A DNA stretch of 52,186 bases, taken from Verrucomicrobiales bacterium. Lineage in GTDB: Bacteria > Verrucomicrobiota > Verrucomicrobiia > Verrucomicrobiales > DEV007. A program made the translations under genes and the position numbers. Below are positions 19,101 through 26,191 of the stretch, piece by piece; position 1 is the first letter of the stretch; each line of letters begins with the position of its first letter. Location: contig JAKISY010000022.1 of the NCBI GenBank assembly GCA_021648365.1, positions 1 through 52,186 of the forward strand. Direction: 5' to 3'. The notes beneath the pieces were generated by a model. The model saw only the letters and a list, made by a program, of their open reading frames with translations, was not told where the DNA came from and did no database searches.

Positions 19101-19444
19101 CTTCCAATGGCTCGATCGCAATGGGCAAACAAACCCTGATCACTTTGCGTGGAGGTTATATCTTAGTGGATCGAAGTGAACGACGTCCACTGAAGGACTT
19201 GACCCTTTATCCCATCGGAAAATCACGCGCCAACCCAGGCGTTCCCAGCCTTGCCAAAAATCTACTCTACACCGCCAATCGATCCACCGGTCTCATCACC
19301 ATCACCGATATTTCGGATCCCCATCAGCCCCAACTCATTGAGCAATTTGTCACTCCAGGCACCCCCACGCGAATAGGTATCCGCCATGGTTTAGCTGTGA
19401 TCCCCGACGGCTACCATGGCTTGATGGTGCAGGTGAAAAGATGA
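16136..19444 (+). CDS. Large secreted protein: helical toroid-like domain plus LVIVD-repeat propeller
   Basis: 1102 residues with a signal peptide (cleavage near FAQGAES). Residues about 25-440 are helix-rich with repeated WxxY/H-type segments (RIADTGLHTGHILAALLDAY, GFSWRGYNSNHVSILLPAVL, RSFNWGDAELHG) and look like an alpha/alpha-toroid of glycoside-hydrolase or lyase type; no known catalytic motif was identified with certainty. From about 450 to the end run LVIVD-type beta repeats (DGLFIVDVKNPKQPVLL, YGVELIDVSDPSRPVHL, TGLITITDISDPHQPQLIE), expected to form one or two propellers. The pairing suggests an extracellular enzyme with a binding or scaffold propeller. It is divergent from the secreted gene at 15156-16046. 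Confidence 0.8.
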   Translation: MKISLITLSLIHCLASPFAQGAESKIGKEQLIEQVFSQAKQYFKHFQHPKTGVLYGSRLSSKKSWTSPADVLAEKPKPWGYGSRIADTGLHTGHILAALLDAYEARPDPFLKKEIRKCFEALKMIGSLPEQHPKPNKPAQIGLVPRGPHPDDMNAWFDDSSMDQHTTYIISLALFSKSELASEADKTWIKQSLGKVGRRLEGNDWSIKRADGVTESHVGFSWRGYNSNHVSILLPAVLALYEGTQDEHWLKQYEFFLNEAKEKRWQAVHPGPHIKINGHPIYANQNAFRVNAWYQFEKDPDRKSVIAALLRQSTQMQLARDFPGEMYRKFHSEDEWQRVRRSFNWGDAELHGAASAWQKFQPEMLAGQDGGMAALAHVRFPLGGYHMVLQSEQEDLIRENIPAIWKMLTTVHLQEISAAETHYLFTVVGLHLYALYFRHPEFFSSNQQAERALPEKLSILANANIGKTKNVTAVGTICYAIGSGALRTIDVSTPSKPKLLGKLEGLGAVRQITVRADIAYITSRQDGLFIVDVKNPKQPVLLNHYDTVEFATGVALSGDVLFVACRNYGVELIDVSDPSRPVHLSLVRTGEAQSVVVRKGFLYVGVWATSELVVVDVRQARTPKITAKLELDGYGDGVDVAGNYVYVATGHHSRATPRKNPGDPGFGKGHGLEVFNLNDPAHPQWVSRIKFPPLYEIGNDMWEVTMANGHAFVADTWNGVFVVDVENPSQMKIVAQHEPPAKDGNKNFIGGLALIKDHILIAGGYSDLHILAAPGLAASPVDEPDQAPVIGKPAAAKDTQREGWQLYQTQGQVYAVDFLSDDRAVVACGSAGVHLLKLWPEIERLQVLKTQGFATDVSVVNDQIFVAESSGGLSIWKNSKGGAFKKTGSFHLTGKAIRQVEVPASTDRVMIQAGANQFYVLDTSNAQKPKVIFEDKRHGLLYGDQMMRGLVEDRYAAVFWHVTGTYWYDLLAQPKPIYSGDNFPQRTGSSNGSIAMGKQTLITLRGGYILVDRSERRPLKDLTLYPIGKSRANPGVPSLAKNLLYTANRSTGLITITDISDPHQPQLIEQFVTPGTPTRIGIRHGLAVIPDGYHGLMVQVKR

Positions 19445-19461
19445 CTCATCCGAGGATAGAG

Positions 19462-19986
19462 TTAGGATTTATTCTGTTCTACGCGACGAATCATCTTCCT
19501 TTTTACAAATTCCTTCACCCATTGCGCTAAACCCAAGGTGACGTAAAGCAGTCCTAGAAAAGCTTGCGAGAAGGCATCCGTCGGCCAATGACCCAATGAG
19601 TAATTTCCAGAGCCATTGTAAAAGATCGACACCCTTTCCCCCTTAGCGTACTGCTTCGCCCAACTCGTGTATCTCACCCTTCGCCCCCAAGACCATTCTT
19701 TAAACACTCTAGCTGTTTTTGAAATCATACGCCCATCAATCTCAAGCTCATATTCCACTTTCCCAGAACCTATATTTGTATATGAAATCAAATCACTGCT
19801 TACGATACGCCCTTGAGCCTGTTTCCAAAAATATGATCGCATGCCCGTGACAAAATCCTCTTTTGTCGCCAGCAGCATGATACCCATTAGCACAAAAAAC
19901 ACCGCCAGAGAGTAATGTTTCAAAGCAGACCCACGACTACCTGATGTTTTACCCGATGGGTCTTTTTCATTCTCCGTCATTGGCAT
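19462..19986 (-). CDS. DUF3592-type membrane protein
   Basis: 174 residues. The first transmembrane helix is near residues 25-45 (YSLAVFFVLMGIMLLA). Next is a periplasmic beta domain with the W-x-x-A-x-G-x-I-x-S-S start (WKQAQGRIVSSDLIS) and a YAKGERVSIFYN strand typical of DUF3592, and then a second helix near 140-160. DUF3592 proteins are of unknown function. Translation could begin at the first Met (19986) or at the third codon (19980). It is the last gene of a minus-strand run with the frameshifted zinc-ribbon gene (32 bp upstream), the gene at 20269 and the gene at 21272, probably one operon. Confidence 0.75.
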   Translation of the reverse strand: MPMTENEKDPSGKTSGSRGSALKHYSLAVFFVLMGIMLLATKEDFVTGMRSYFWKQAQGRIVSSDLISYTNIGSGKVEYELEIDGRMISKTARVFKEWSWGRRVRYTSWAKQYAKGERVSIFYNGSGNYSLGHWPTDAFSQAFLGLLYVTLGLAQWVKEFVKRKMIRRVEQNKS

Positions 19987-20018
19987 CTCAGAACTGTCCG
20001 CTTAAAATTTTTCATAAC

Positions 20019-20235
20019 TTATCTCGCAGGTGTCGCAACGAAGGTATAACATTTCTCACAACGATAGCCTCGTCGGTCGCAACCATTCCACATTATAAGT
20101 TCAAGTTTCCCATCTTTTGTTTCCAAATACAAATCAGATGCCCCCCATCTCTAAGAAGATCCAACTCCATATACTCTTTTTTAGAAAAATCTCACCTTCC
20201 ACCATTTCAGCTTCTCCACATTTTGGGCATTGCAT
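20019..20235 (-). pseudogene. Frameshifted small zinc-ribbon protein gene
   Basis: No single open frame covers this gene. From the ATG at 20235 it reads MQCPKCGEAEMVEGEIF and onward, then stops at a TGA just after a run of six G (C6 at 20141-20146 on the plus strand). If one G is removed, the frame continues as SDLYLETKDGKLELIMWN and GCDRRGYRCEKCYTFVATP to a TAA at 20021-20019. The total is 217 nt, exactly 72 codons plus one base. The two CxxC pairs (CPKC and CEKC) make a complete zinc ribbon of about 71 residues, similar to the short nucleic-acid-binding zinc-ribbon (DUF6487-like) proteins. It could be a true pseudogene, a phase-variable tract or a sequencing error. Confidence 0.7.
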
Positions 20236-20268
20236 AACTTTTTTTATTCAGTTTTAAAATTAACCTGC

Positions 20269-21285
20269 TCACCGTAAGCTCGTATGTATTCCATGAGCAT
20301 TTTTAAAAAGACTTGAAGGCATGATTTGTGTGTGTTCTTTCTCATCAATTTTAATGGTCATTATTCCCCAATCTCTACGATGATCAACACTGGGATTTTG
20401 ATAAAACTCAAACTTGTCGCTGCGCCTGAATCCATCGTCGTGCAAACGCAAGCTCATCCCTCGACTGCGAAGCACAAAACCATCGTCTTGCTTGATTGAC
20501 ACCTGAGTAAGAGGGTAATGCAAGCCCCAAAGAAACATGCTTTTCCCCACTTCTGAATCTTTACGATAAAGTATGAGCTCTGTGTGAGCATCAAACGGAT
20601 TGCTATGCCGCAGTGAAAGTTTCCATCCGTTTTTAATTTCACCAAAATCATAATGGATACGTTCCCAGTTCACCAACTTGACCTTCGCCGGAGCTTTAAC
20701 TAAAGCTTTTGGCAACTTGGCAGAACCGGCTTCGGATACAGGAAGCTCAGGCGCCTTCGGGTCTCGCATGAATCCATAAGGAATCACAAGCCAGTATGAC
20801 CTTTCCGGGAAAACTATTTCCAACCAAGCTTCTTGCATTTCATTTTCACCCCAAGGGAAAACACAATAAAACGAACCCTCAAAACCGGAAGAAGTGGGCT
20901 CCTCATATGGAACGGCATTTAATTTTTCTGTGAATGTAGATTCGCTAGCTTCGACGATCCCTCCGTCCGGATAATGCAGGCGGAGCTTCATTTCACTGCC
21001 ATCCGGCCAACTGAATCCGGCTTTATCAGCTTCAGACTTTGACCACAAAAACCCTAAACGAAACTGAATACCAGACAAGCCAAGTTGTAAGCCATTCATT
21101 TGCTGTGAACTGGCAATTTTAATTGAAGGCCAAGCATCACCTCCTCCAAACTCACATTTCAACATCGGATAACTGATCGCTTGCCAATCATGCGACTCAC
21201 CTGCTTTGATCCTATTGACTGACAACAGAAAATAGATCAAAACCAATACGGAAATACATGAAAAATAGCTATTACCTTTCATCAT
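20269..21285 (-). CDS. Secreted or membrane-anchored protein of unknown function
   Basis: About 338 residues if started at the ATG pair 21285/21282, which overlaps the stop of the upstream gene; an upstream in-frame ATG at 21312 is also possible. A hydrophobic segment follows the start (SYFSCISVLVLIYFLL), serving as a signal peptide or anchor. The rest is soluble, with beta-rich segments (GFEGSFYCVFPWGENEMQEAW, read as two parts; SYWLVIPYGFMRD). No recognised domain. The overlap with the upstream gene implies translational coupling, and the zinc-ribbon remnant follows 33 bp downstream. Function is not inferred. Confidence 0.65.
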   Translation of the reverse strand: MMKGNSYFSCISVLVLIYFLLSVNRIKAGESHDWQAISYPMLKCEFGGGDAWPSIKIASSQQMNGLQLGLSGIQFRLGFLWSKSEADKAGFSWPDGSEMKLRLHYPDGGIVEASESTFTEKLNAVPYEEPTSSGFEGSFYCVFPWGENEMQEAWLEIVFPERSYWLVIPYGFMRDPKAPELPVSEAGSAKLPKALVKAPAKVKLVNWERIHYDFGEIKNGWKLSLRHSNPFDAHTELILYRKDSEVGKSMFLWGLHYPLTQVSIKQDDGFVLRSRGMSLRLHDDGFRRSDKFEFYQNPSVDHRRDWGIMTIKIDEKEHTQIMPSSLFKNAHGIHTSLR

Positions 21286-21640
21286 AACTCTTACCCTTCT
21301 CCCTTTTTTCACAATTGATCACCAGCTTCTCATAAATCGGAATCAACAAATACGCCACTAACGCCCACAGCCCGCCAAAAACACCCAAACCCAACCAAGT
21401 GAACGCTGGTCGTGCATCCGCTTTCGCCCGATGCCACAGCCAAACCCCAATACAGATGTTCACCACAAATCTCAACACTGCCCAGATTCCAACTAGAAAT
21501 GTAGTGCCCAGTGACATTTCCGCATGTCTGCCCGGAGCTATTACTGGCAAAAATCTTCCAGAGATAGTTATTATAAAAGCTAGGATCAACAGCGCCAATA
21601 ACACCTTTGCGGATTTTTCGAAGTTCAGATCACCTTTCAT
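21272..21640 (-). CDS. Small hypothetical membrane protein
   Basis: About 122 residues from the ATG at 21640 (MKGDLNFEKSAKVLLALL); the frame also has an ATG at 21670 that adds ten residues. Three hydrophobic segments are visible: residues near 12-32 (VLLALLILAFIITISG), near 45-65 (GIWAVLRFVVNICIGVWLW) and near 78-98 (WLGLGVFGGLWALVAYLL). A charged Lys/Glu-rich tail ends it. It is the first gene of the minus-strand membrane-protein operon, and its last codons overlap the start of the gene at 20269-21285 (14 bp), a sign of coupled translation. No family recognised. Confidence 0.6.
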   Translation of the reverse strand: MKGDLNFEKSAKVLLALLILAFIITISGRFLPVIAPGRHAEMSLGTTFLVGIWAVLRFVVNICIGVWLWHRAKADARPAFTWLGLGVFGGLWALVAYLLIPIYEKLVINCEKREKGKSYDER

Positions 21641-21894
21641 ATTATGGTAGAACCTACGACTATAAGCCATTGATTGATAGAAGTTTACCAGCTAATAAAC
21701 AACCCAACAACCCTACGTTTTTGATTTTATCGAAATTCACCGTTCCAAATTAGATCCATGCTCGCACGATTTTTTATCTAGAAACTTGTTTTTTCTCCAA
21801 GCGCCTTTTCTATTTGAGAACAAGCATCGTCAGCTATCGGATTCCTTCTCAAACTATCAGCCGTCCATTTTTTGATTTACTCACCTCAGATCTA

Positions 21895-22761
21895 ATGAAA
21901 AATATCACCCTAGCTCTTTATTCCTTGCTGCTATTCATCGGCTTCAGCACTACCAGCTCGGCGCAAAATGACGCAGTTCAAGCTTCACCCACTACGGTTG
22001 CCCCCGGAATGCTGCCGCTACTGTCGATCTGCTACAATGACAGTGTGCCACCTCTAGCTTACGATCCCTTCACACTGATTGTGGTCAATAGCTCCTACCC
22101 GGCCACTCACATCCAGTTTCTGCAGCAACGCAAAAAAACGGTGCTCGCCCATCTGAATTTGGCTAAAGTCAAACCCGAGCAGGGGTGGTTTAAGCCCCTG
22201 CAAAGCGGCGGTCTGCTCAAAGCCGGTGCTGAAGGGTCTAGCGAAATGATCATCGACGTTGAGAACCGCGACTGGGAACAACTGCTCTTGAAGGCGCTCA
22301 TCCCGCAGCTTATCAAAAAGGGTTTTGATGGTTTGCTGCTCGACGATCTCGATTTTCTTTATCAGAGCAAAAAGCAAGCTTGGGTAATTGCGCTTATTGC
22401 CAAAATGAAAAAACAATTTCCAGAGTTGAAACTCATGGCTCAAGGAGGATTACGTTATTTGCCAAGCTTCGCTACTGAAATAGACTATTTGGTGATAGAG
22501 AACTATGCCGCGAAAAATCAGAAGCTCACTCACTTTTCTGAGCTTCCTGAGAAGCTAGGTCAACTTAACATTGCGAGAAAAGTCAATCCGAAGTTATTGA
22601 TCTATGCATTGGATTATTACACAACCAGCACTCCGCCAACGTTAAAAGCAGATCATCTGGTTTTCATCGCGACTCTACGAGAGCTGCACTTTGAGAACAC
22701 TTTGTCCTCCTGCGTGACGGTTGAGAGCCTCGATGCAGCTCCTATCCGTCCTCCCGGATAG
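21895..22761 (+). CDS. Secreted GH114/TM1410-like TIM-barrel protein
   Basis: 288 residues from the ATG at 21895, which starts a signal peptide (MKNITLALYSLLLFIGF, cleavage near SSAQND); the open frame goes back to 21814 without a signal-like leader. The mature protein resembles the GH114-associated TM1410 family of endo-alpha-1,4-polygalactosaminidase-like barrels: a beta1 segment (DPFTLIVVNSSYP), KTVLAHLNLAKV, IIDVENRDWEQLL, the acidic GFDGLLLDDLDFLYQ motif where the catalytic acids are expected, and a late YLVIENYAA strand. Activity on galactosamine polymers is a family-level guess. It is monocistronic by position and converges with the transketolase gene. Confidence 0.7.
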   Translation: MKNITLALYSLLLFIGFSTTSSAQNDAVQASPTTVAPGMLPLLSICYNDSVPPLAYDPFTLIVVNSSYPATHIQFLQQRKKTVLAHLNLAKVKPEQGWFKPLQSGGLLKAGAEGSSEMIIDVENRDWEQLLLKALIPQLIKKGFDGLLLDDLDFLYQSKKQAWVIALIAKMKKQFPELKLMAQGGLRYLPSFATEIDYLVIENYAAKNQKLTHFSELPEKLGQLNIARKVNPKLLIYALDYYTTSTPPTLKADHLVFIATLRELHFENTLSSCVTVESLDAAPIRPPG

Positions 22762-22762
22762 G
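22741..22762. terminator. Hairpin between convergent genes (possible bidirectional terminator)
   Basis: CCTATCCG (22741-22748) pairs perfectly with CGGATAGG (22755-22762) around a six-base loop. It overlaps the last codons and stop of the GH114-like gene and lies 36 bp past the transketolase stop. No T-tract follows on either strand, so intrinsic termination is uncertain. Confidence 0.35.
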
Positions 22763-22797
22763 AAACACTGCTTCAAGCCCTTTCAGATGAAGGTTTA

Positions 22798-24786
22798 TCA
22801 CAAAGCCTTCACTTCTTCCACCAAAACTGCAGTGGTCAAGCCTAGTTCTTCCATCACCACAGGCCCTGGAGCGCTGATGCCAAAACGGTCGATACCGATA
22901 ACTTTGCCTTCGCAGCCAACGTATTGATACCACAAACCACTCACTCCTGCTTCGATGGCAATGCGCTTGTTGCAGCTGCTAGGTAGAATGGACTGTTGAT
23001 AATCCTCTGGCTGACGATCAAAGCGCTCCATGCAAGGCATCGATACCACTCTCACGACGTCGCCCACTTGCTGCGCTGCCTCGATCGCCAATTCTACTTC
23101 GCTACCGCTAGCGATGATGATCGCTTGCAGATCGCCTGTTTCCTGACGAGCAATGTAAGCGCCTCGGCGAACACCGCCGCGCCTCTGAGCAACGGAAATC
23201 TCGTTCATCGTGCGCACTTTTTGACGAGTTAAGAAAAGAGCCGTGGGGCCGTCGGTGCGTTGCAATGCCATCGCAAACGCGCCTGCCGTTTCTTCTGGAT
23301 CTGCAGGACGCATCACATCCAAGCCTGGGATCACTCGCAAGCCACTGATCGTTTCGACAGGTTGATGGGTAGGTCCATCCTCTCCCACACCGACCGAGTC
23401 GTGTGTGAGGATATAGATCACTGGCAACTTAGCCAACGCAGCGATGCGAATCGAGGGACGCAGGTAATCAGCAAAAACAGCAAAGGTCGCACCTGATGGG
23501 CGGAACAGCCCATCGTATGCCATGCCATTGCAGATGGCTCCCATCGCGTGCTCGCGAATACCAAACCAGATATTGCGCCCGCCAAAATTGTCGCTGCCAA
23601 AGTCGCCCGCTTCTTTGATGTAATTTTTAGTCGAACCGTAAAGGTCAGCACTACCTGTCACAAGATTTGGCACCAGCTTGGCAACGGACTGCATCACTAC
23701 GCCTCCAGCTCCTCGAGTGGCGTCTGCGTAATCACTGTCGAATTCTGGAATCTGCTGATCGAGATCTGTCGGGACCGAACTAGCAAGCGCTGCCGTCAGG
23801 TCCGCAGCCAAGTCGCTATTAGCATCACTCCATGCAGTGAACAAAGTCTGCCACTGAGCGTATTCTTTAGCTTGAATCTCTTGGCGTTGGCTAAAGTAGC
23901 CTTTGACCGCATCCGAAACATAAAATAGCTCATCGGCTGGCAGACCAAGTCCTGCGCGGGCGCTTGCAGCAAACTTCGCACCACCTTCACCGTGACCAGC
24001 AGCCGTGCCAGCCACTTCGGGAATGCCTTTACCGATCACGGTCTTGATTTCGATCAACTTAGGTTTGCCGTTGTCATTGCTTTTGGCATCCGCAAACGCC
24101 TTGCTAAACGCCTCCATGTCATGTCCATCGACGGTCACCACATCCCAACCGTAAGCCTCAAAACGCTTGGCTGTATCCTCGCTCTGCGAGCGATCCGCCA
24201 TAGCGTCGAGCGTCACGTCATTGGAGTCATAGATCAAAATCAAATTATCGAACTTGTTGTGACCAGCAAAAGAAGCCGCTTCCGCAGAGATGCCTTCTTG
24301 CAAACAGCCATCGCCCGCCAATACCACTACGTGATAATCTAAAATGGTATGCTCATCTGTGTTGTACTTTTCAGCCGCCATTTTACCCGACAGCGCGTAG
24401 CCCACTGCATTGCCAATCCCCTGACCAAGAGGCCCGGTGGTGGCTTCCACTCCAGGAGTTTCGTCAAATTCTGGATGGCCTGGCGTTTTGCTACCCAGCT
24501 GACGAAAGTTTTTTAACTGCTCGATCGACAAGTCGTAACCCGCGAGGTGCAGCCACGAATACAAAAACATACTGCCATGTCCTGCGGAGAGAATGAAGCG
24601 GTCGCGGTTGATCCATTTCGGTGCCACTGGGTTGAATTGCAGTGCCTGTCCATATAAAACAGCACCCACATCGGCGGTGCCCAAAGGCAAACCCAAGTGA
24701 CCCGAACTGCATGCGTGAATGGCATCGATTGCCAGCCCCCGAGCGGTGGCTGCTGATTCTGCTAAAATTTTCTGATTTTCGATCAT
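22798..24786 (-). CDS. tkt: Transketolase
   Basis: 662-residue thiamine-diphosphate enzyme that moves two-carbon units between pentose-phosphate sugars. The N-terminal PP domain has SSGHLGLPLGTADVG and the ThDP/metal motif GDGCLQEG with FDNLILIYDSN. The Pyr domain contains the catalytic FGIREHAM and VGVGEDGPTHQPVE segments, and a C-terminal domain follows. The length matches canonical bacterial transketolases and all signatures are present. It is transcribed alone on the minus strand, convergent with the GH114-like gene and divergent from hisG across 301 bp. A phosphoketolase gene about 21 kb away in the window draws on the same sugar phosphates. Confidence 0.97.
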   Translation of the reverse strand: MIENQKILAESAATARGLAIDAIHACSSGHLGLPLGTADVGAVLYGQALQFNPVAPKWINRDRFILSAGHGSMFLYSWLHLAGYDLSIEQLKNFRQLGSKTPGHPEFDETPGVEATTGPLGQGIGNAVGYALSGKMAAEKYNTDEHTILDYHVVVLAGDGCLQEGISAEAASFAGHNKFDNLILIYDSNDVTLDAMADRSQSEDTAKRFEAYGWDVVTVDGHDMEAFSKAFADAKSNDNGKPKLIEIKTVIGKGIPEVAGTAAGHGEGGAKFAASARAGLGLPADELFYVSDAVKGYFSQRQEIQAKEYAQWQTLFTAWSDANSDLAADLTAALASSVPTDLDQQIPEFDSDYADATRGAGGVVMQSVAKLVPNLVTGSADLYGSTKNYIKEAGDFGSDNFGGRNIWFGIREHAMGAICNGMAYDGLFRPSGATFAVFADYLRPSIRIAALAKLPVIYILTHDSVGVGEDGPTHQPVETISGLRVIPGLDVMRPADPEETAGAFAMALQRTDGPTALFLTRQKVRTMNEISVAQRRGGVRRGAYIARQETGDLQAIIIASGSEVELAIEAAQQVGDVVRVVSMPCMERFDRQPEDYQQSILPSSCNKRIAIEAGVSGLWYQYVGCEGKVIGIDRFGISAPGPVVMEELGLTTAVLVEEVKAL

Positions 24787-25087
24787 TGTATCCTTGGTGT
24801 CCTAGTTTGTGACAAGGGTCTAGTGAGATCTGATTAAGCCTTACTAAGTTCAACCCTCTTGCTTTTGCCCATCGTTAAAAGAAAAAACGACCTTTTTCAA
24901 GCGAAAGTCCCCATCGCTGGTCACTACACTCACCAAGAATTGCTTATTTTTGCCATTTGTTTGCATTTCTCAGGTGACAGAGGGCTAAAAATCAGCATCG
25001 TAGCCACCCTGCGGTTCATTGGCAGTGTGATCATCACACAAAATCAAAGTCACGAATCCTGCGGGAGATCATCTAACTTGCACACTT
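24787..25087. other. 301 bp divergent intergenic region (transketolase / hisG)
   Basis: No coding potential was seen. It must hold the promoters of both divergent genes. The only clear symmetry is GTGTGA-TCA-TCACAC at 25025-25039, a CRP-like half-site pair with a spacer of three rather than the usual six bases, 48 bp before the hisG start. No convincing -35/-10 pair was found by eye. Confidence 0.4.
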
Positions 25088-25978
25088 ATGTCAGAAAGCA
25101 CGGCACCTAGAAAACTAAAAATCGGACTTCCTAAAGGCAGTTTGCAAGAACCTACGCTCGAATTGTTCGACAAAGCAGGTTATCAAATCAGTGGGGCCTC
25201 GCGCTCTTACCGTCCGATGATCGACGACCCTGAAATCGAAATCCGCTTGTTACGCGCGCAAGAAATCGGCCGCTACGTCGATCATGGCTTCCTCGACTGC
25301 GGCATCACTGGCAGAGACTGGGTTGCAGAGAATCAGGCAGAAATCGAAGTGCTCTGCGATTTGCAATATTCTCGCTCTACCTCCAATCCTACACGCTGGG
25401 TCTTGGCAGTGCCGGAAGACTCGCCTTATAAAAGCGTCAAAGATTTAGAGGGCAAACGCATCGCCACGGAAGCAACAGGCTTAGTGGAACGCTATTTGGA
25501 AAAACATGGCGTCAAAGCTGAAGTTGAGTTTTCTTGGGGAGCGACAGAGGTCAAAGTGCCTGAGCTAGTGGATGCGATTGTCGACATCACCGAGACCGGC
25601 TCCTCCTTGAGAGCCAACAACTTACGCATCATGGATACACTCATGGAGTCCTATCCGCAATTCATCGCCAACCCCACCAGCTTTCAAGACGAATGGAAGC
25701 TGGGGAAAATGCAACGACTGACACTTTTGCTCGAAGCAGCCTTATTGGCACGTGATATGGTGGGTCTGAAACTCAACTTGCCGGAAAACCAGTTGCAAAA
25801 CCTGATAAAAACCCTACCATCGCTGCGTCAGCCTACGGTATCGCAATTGACACAAGATGGATGGGTCGCTGTGGAAACAGTGATTTCTGAAAAAACAGTT
25901 CGCGATATCATACCTGAATTAAAAGCACTGGGTGCAGAGGGTATAATAGAATACACCCTCAATAAAGTGGTCAATTAA
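25088..25978 (+). CDS. hisG: ATP phosphoribosyltransferase, long form (HisG)
   Basis: 296-residue enzyme that joins ATP and phosphoribosyl pyrophosphate, the first and feedback-controlled step of histidine synthesis. The N-terminal periplasmic-binding-like catalytic domain begins KIGLPKGSLQEPTLELF and includes GRYVDHGFLDCGITGRDW and the PRPP-binding AIVDITETGSSLRANNL loop. The C-terminal PII-like regulatory domain (about residues 220-295, with LPSLRQPTVSQLTQDGW) marks the long, self-sufficient form, so no HisZ partner is needed. No other his gene is nearby. No Shine-Dalgarno sequence is evident before the ATG. Confidence 0.95.
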   Translation: MSESTAPRKLKIGLPKGSLQEPTLELFDKAGYQISGASRSYRPMIDDPEIEIRLLRAQEIGRYVDHGFLDCGITGRDWVAENQAEIEVLCDLQYSRSTSNPTRWVLAVPEDSPYKSVKDLEGKRIATEATGLVERYLEKHGVKAEVEFSWGATEVKVPELVDAIVDITETGSSLRANNLRIMDTLMESYPQFIANPTSFQDEWKLGKMQRLTLLLEAALLARDMVGLKLNLPENQLQNLIKTLPSLRQPTVSQLTQDGWVAVETVISEKTVRDIIPELKALGAEGIIEYTLNKVVN

Positions 25979-26003
25979 ACGATCACTTACCTGCCAACAG
26001 TGC

Positions 26004-26029
26004 TTTTCTTGTCGCTAGCGATAAGAAAA
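26004..26029. repeat. 26 bp dyad between hisG and the small ribosomal protein gene
   Basis: TTTTCTT-G-TCGC-TA-GCGA-T-AAGAAAA is symmetrical except for one G/T position. It lies 26 bp after the hisG stop and 41 bp before the next start. No T-tract follows on either strand. It could be an operator or an mRNA processing hairpin. Confidence 0.4.
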
Positions 26030-26069
26030 CCAAGTAAGGCTCAACTACAACTACAACCGAAACACAAAC

Positions 26070-26174
26070 ATGGGTTCGCTCAAAAAAAGACGTAAAACCA
26101 AGATCAACAAGCACAAGCGGCGTAAGTTGAGTAAACGTAATCGCCACAAGAAGCGTTTGCGTTACAAGTCCTAG
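26070..26174 (+). CDS. AURKAIP1/COX24-domain small ribosomal protein (bS22-like)
   Basis: A 34-residue, extremely basic protein: MGSLKKRRKTKINKHKRRK, then a second block of Lys/Arg/His and a TAG stop. The KKRRKTKINKHKRRK core matches the AURKAIP1/COX24 signature found in mitochondrial mS38 and in the tiny bacterial bS22 ribosomal proteins, which thread into the small subunit. It is below usual gene-calling length. Its ATG is 91 bp after the hisG stop, and it is 17 bp upstream of the TPR gene, so it may be co-transcribed with either. Composition and the reading frame make a real gene very likely. Confidence 0.82.
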   Translation: MGSLKKRRKTKINKHKRRKLSKRNRHKKRLRYKS

Positions 26175-26191
26175 GGGCTAAACTTTCAGCT

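Noticed and set aside
25025..25039. GTGTGA-TCA-TCACAC as a CRP-binding site for hisG
   Set aside because: The half-sites match TGTGA/TCACA, but the spacer is three bases instead of six, so a true CRP site is unlikely; kept only as a symmetry note.
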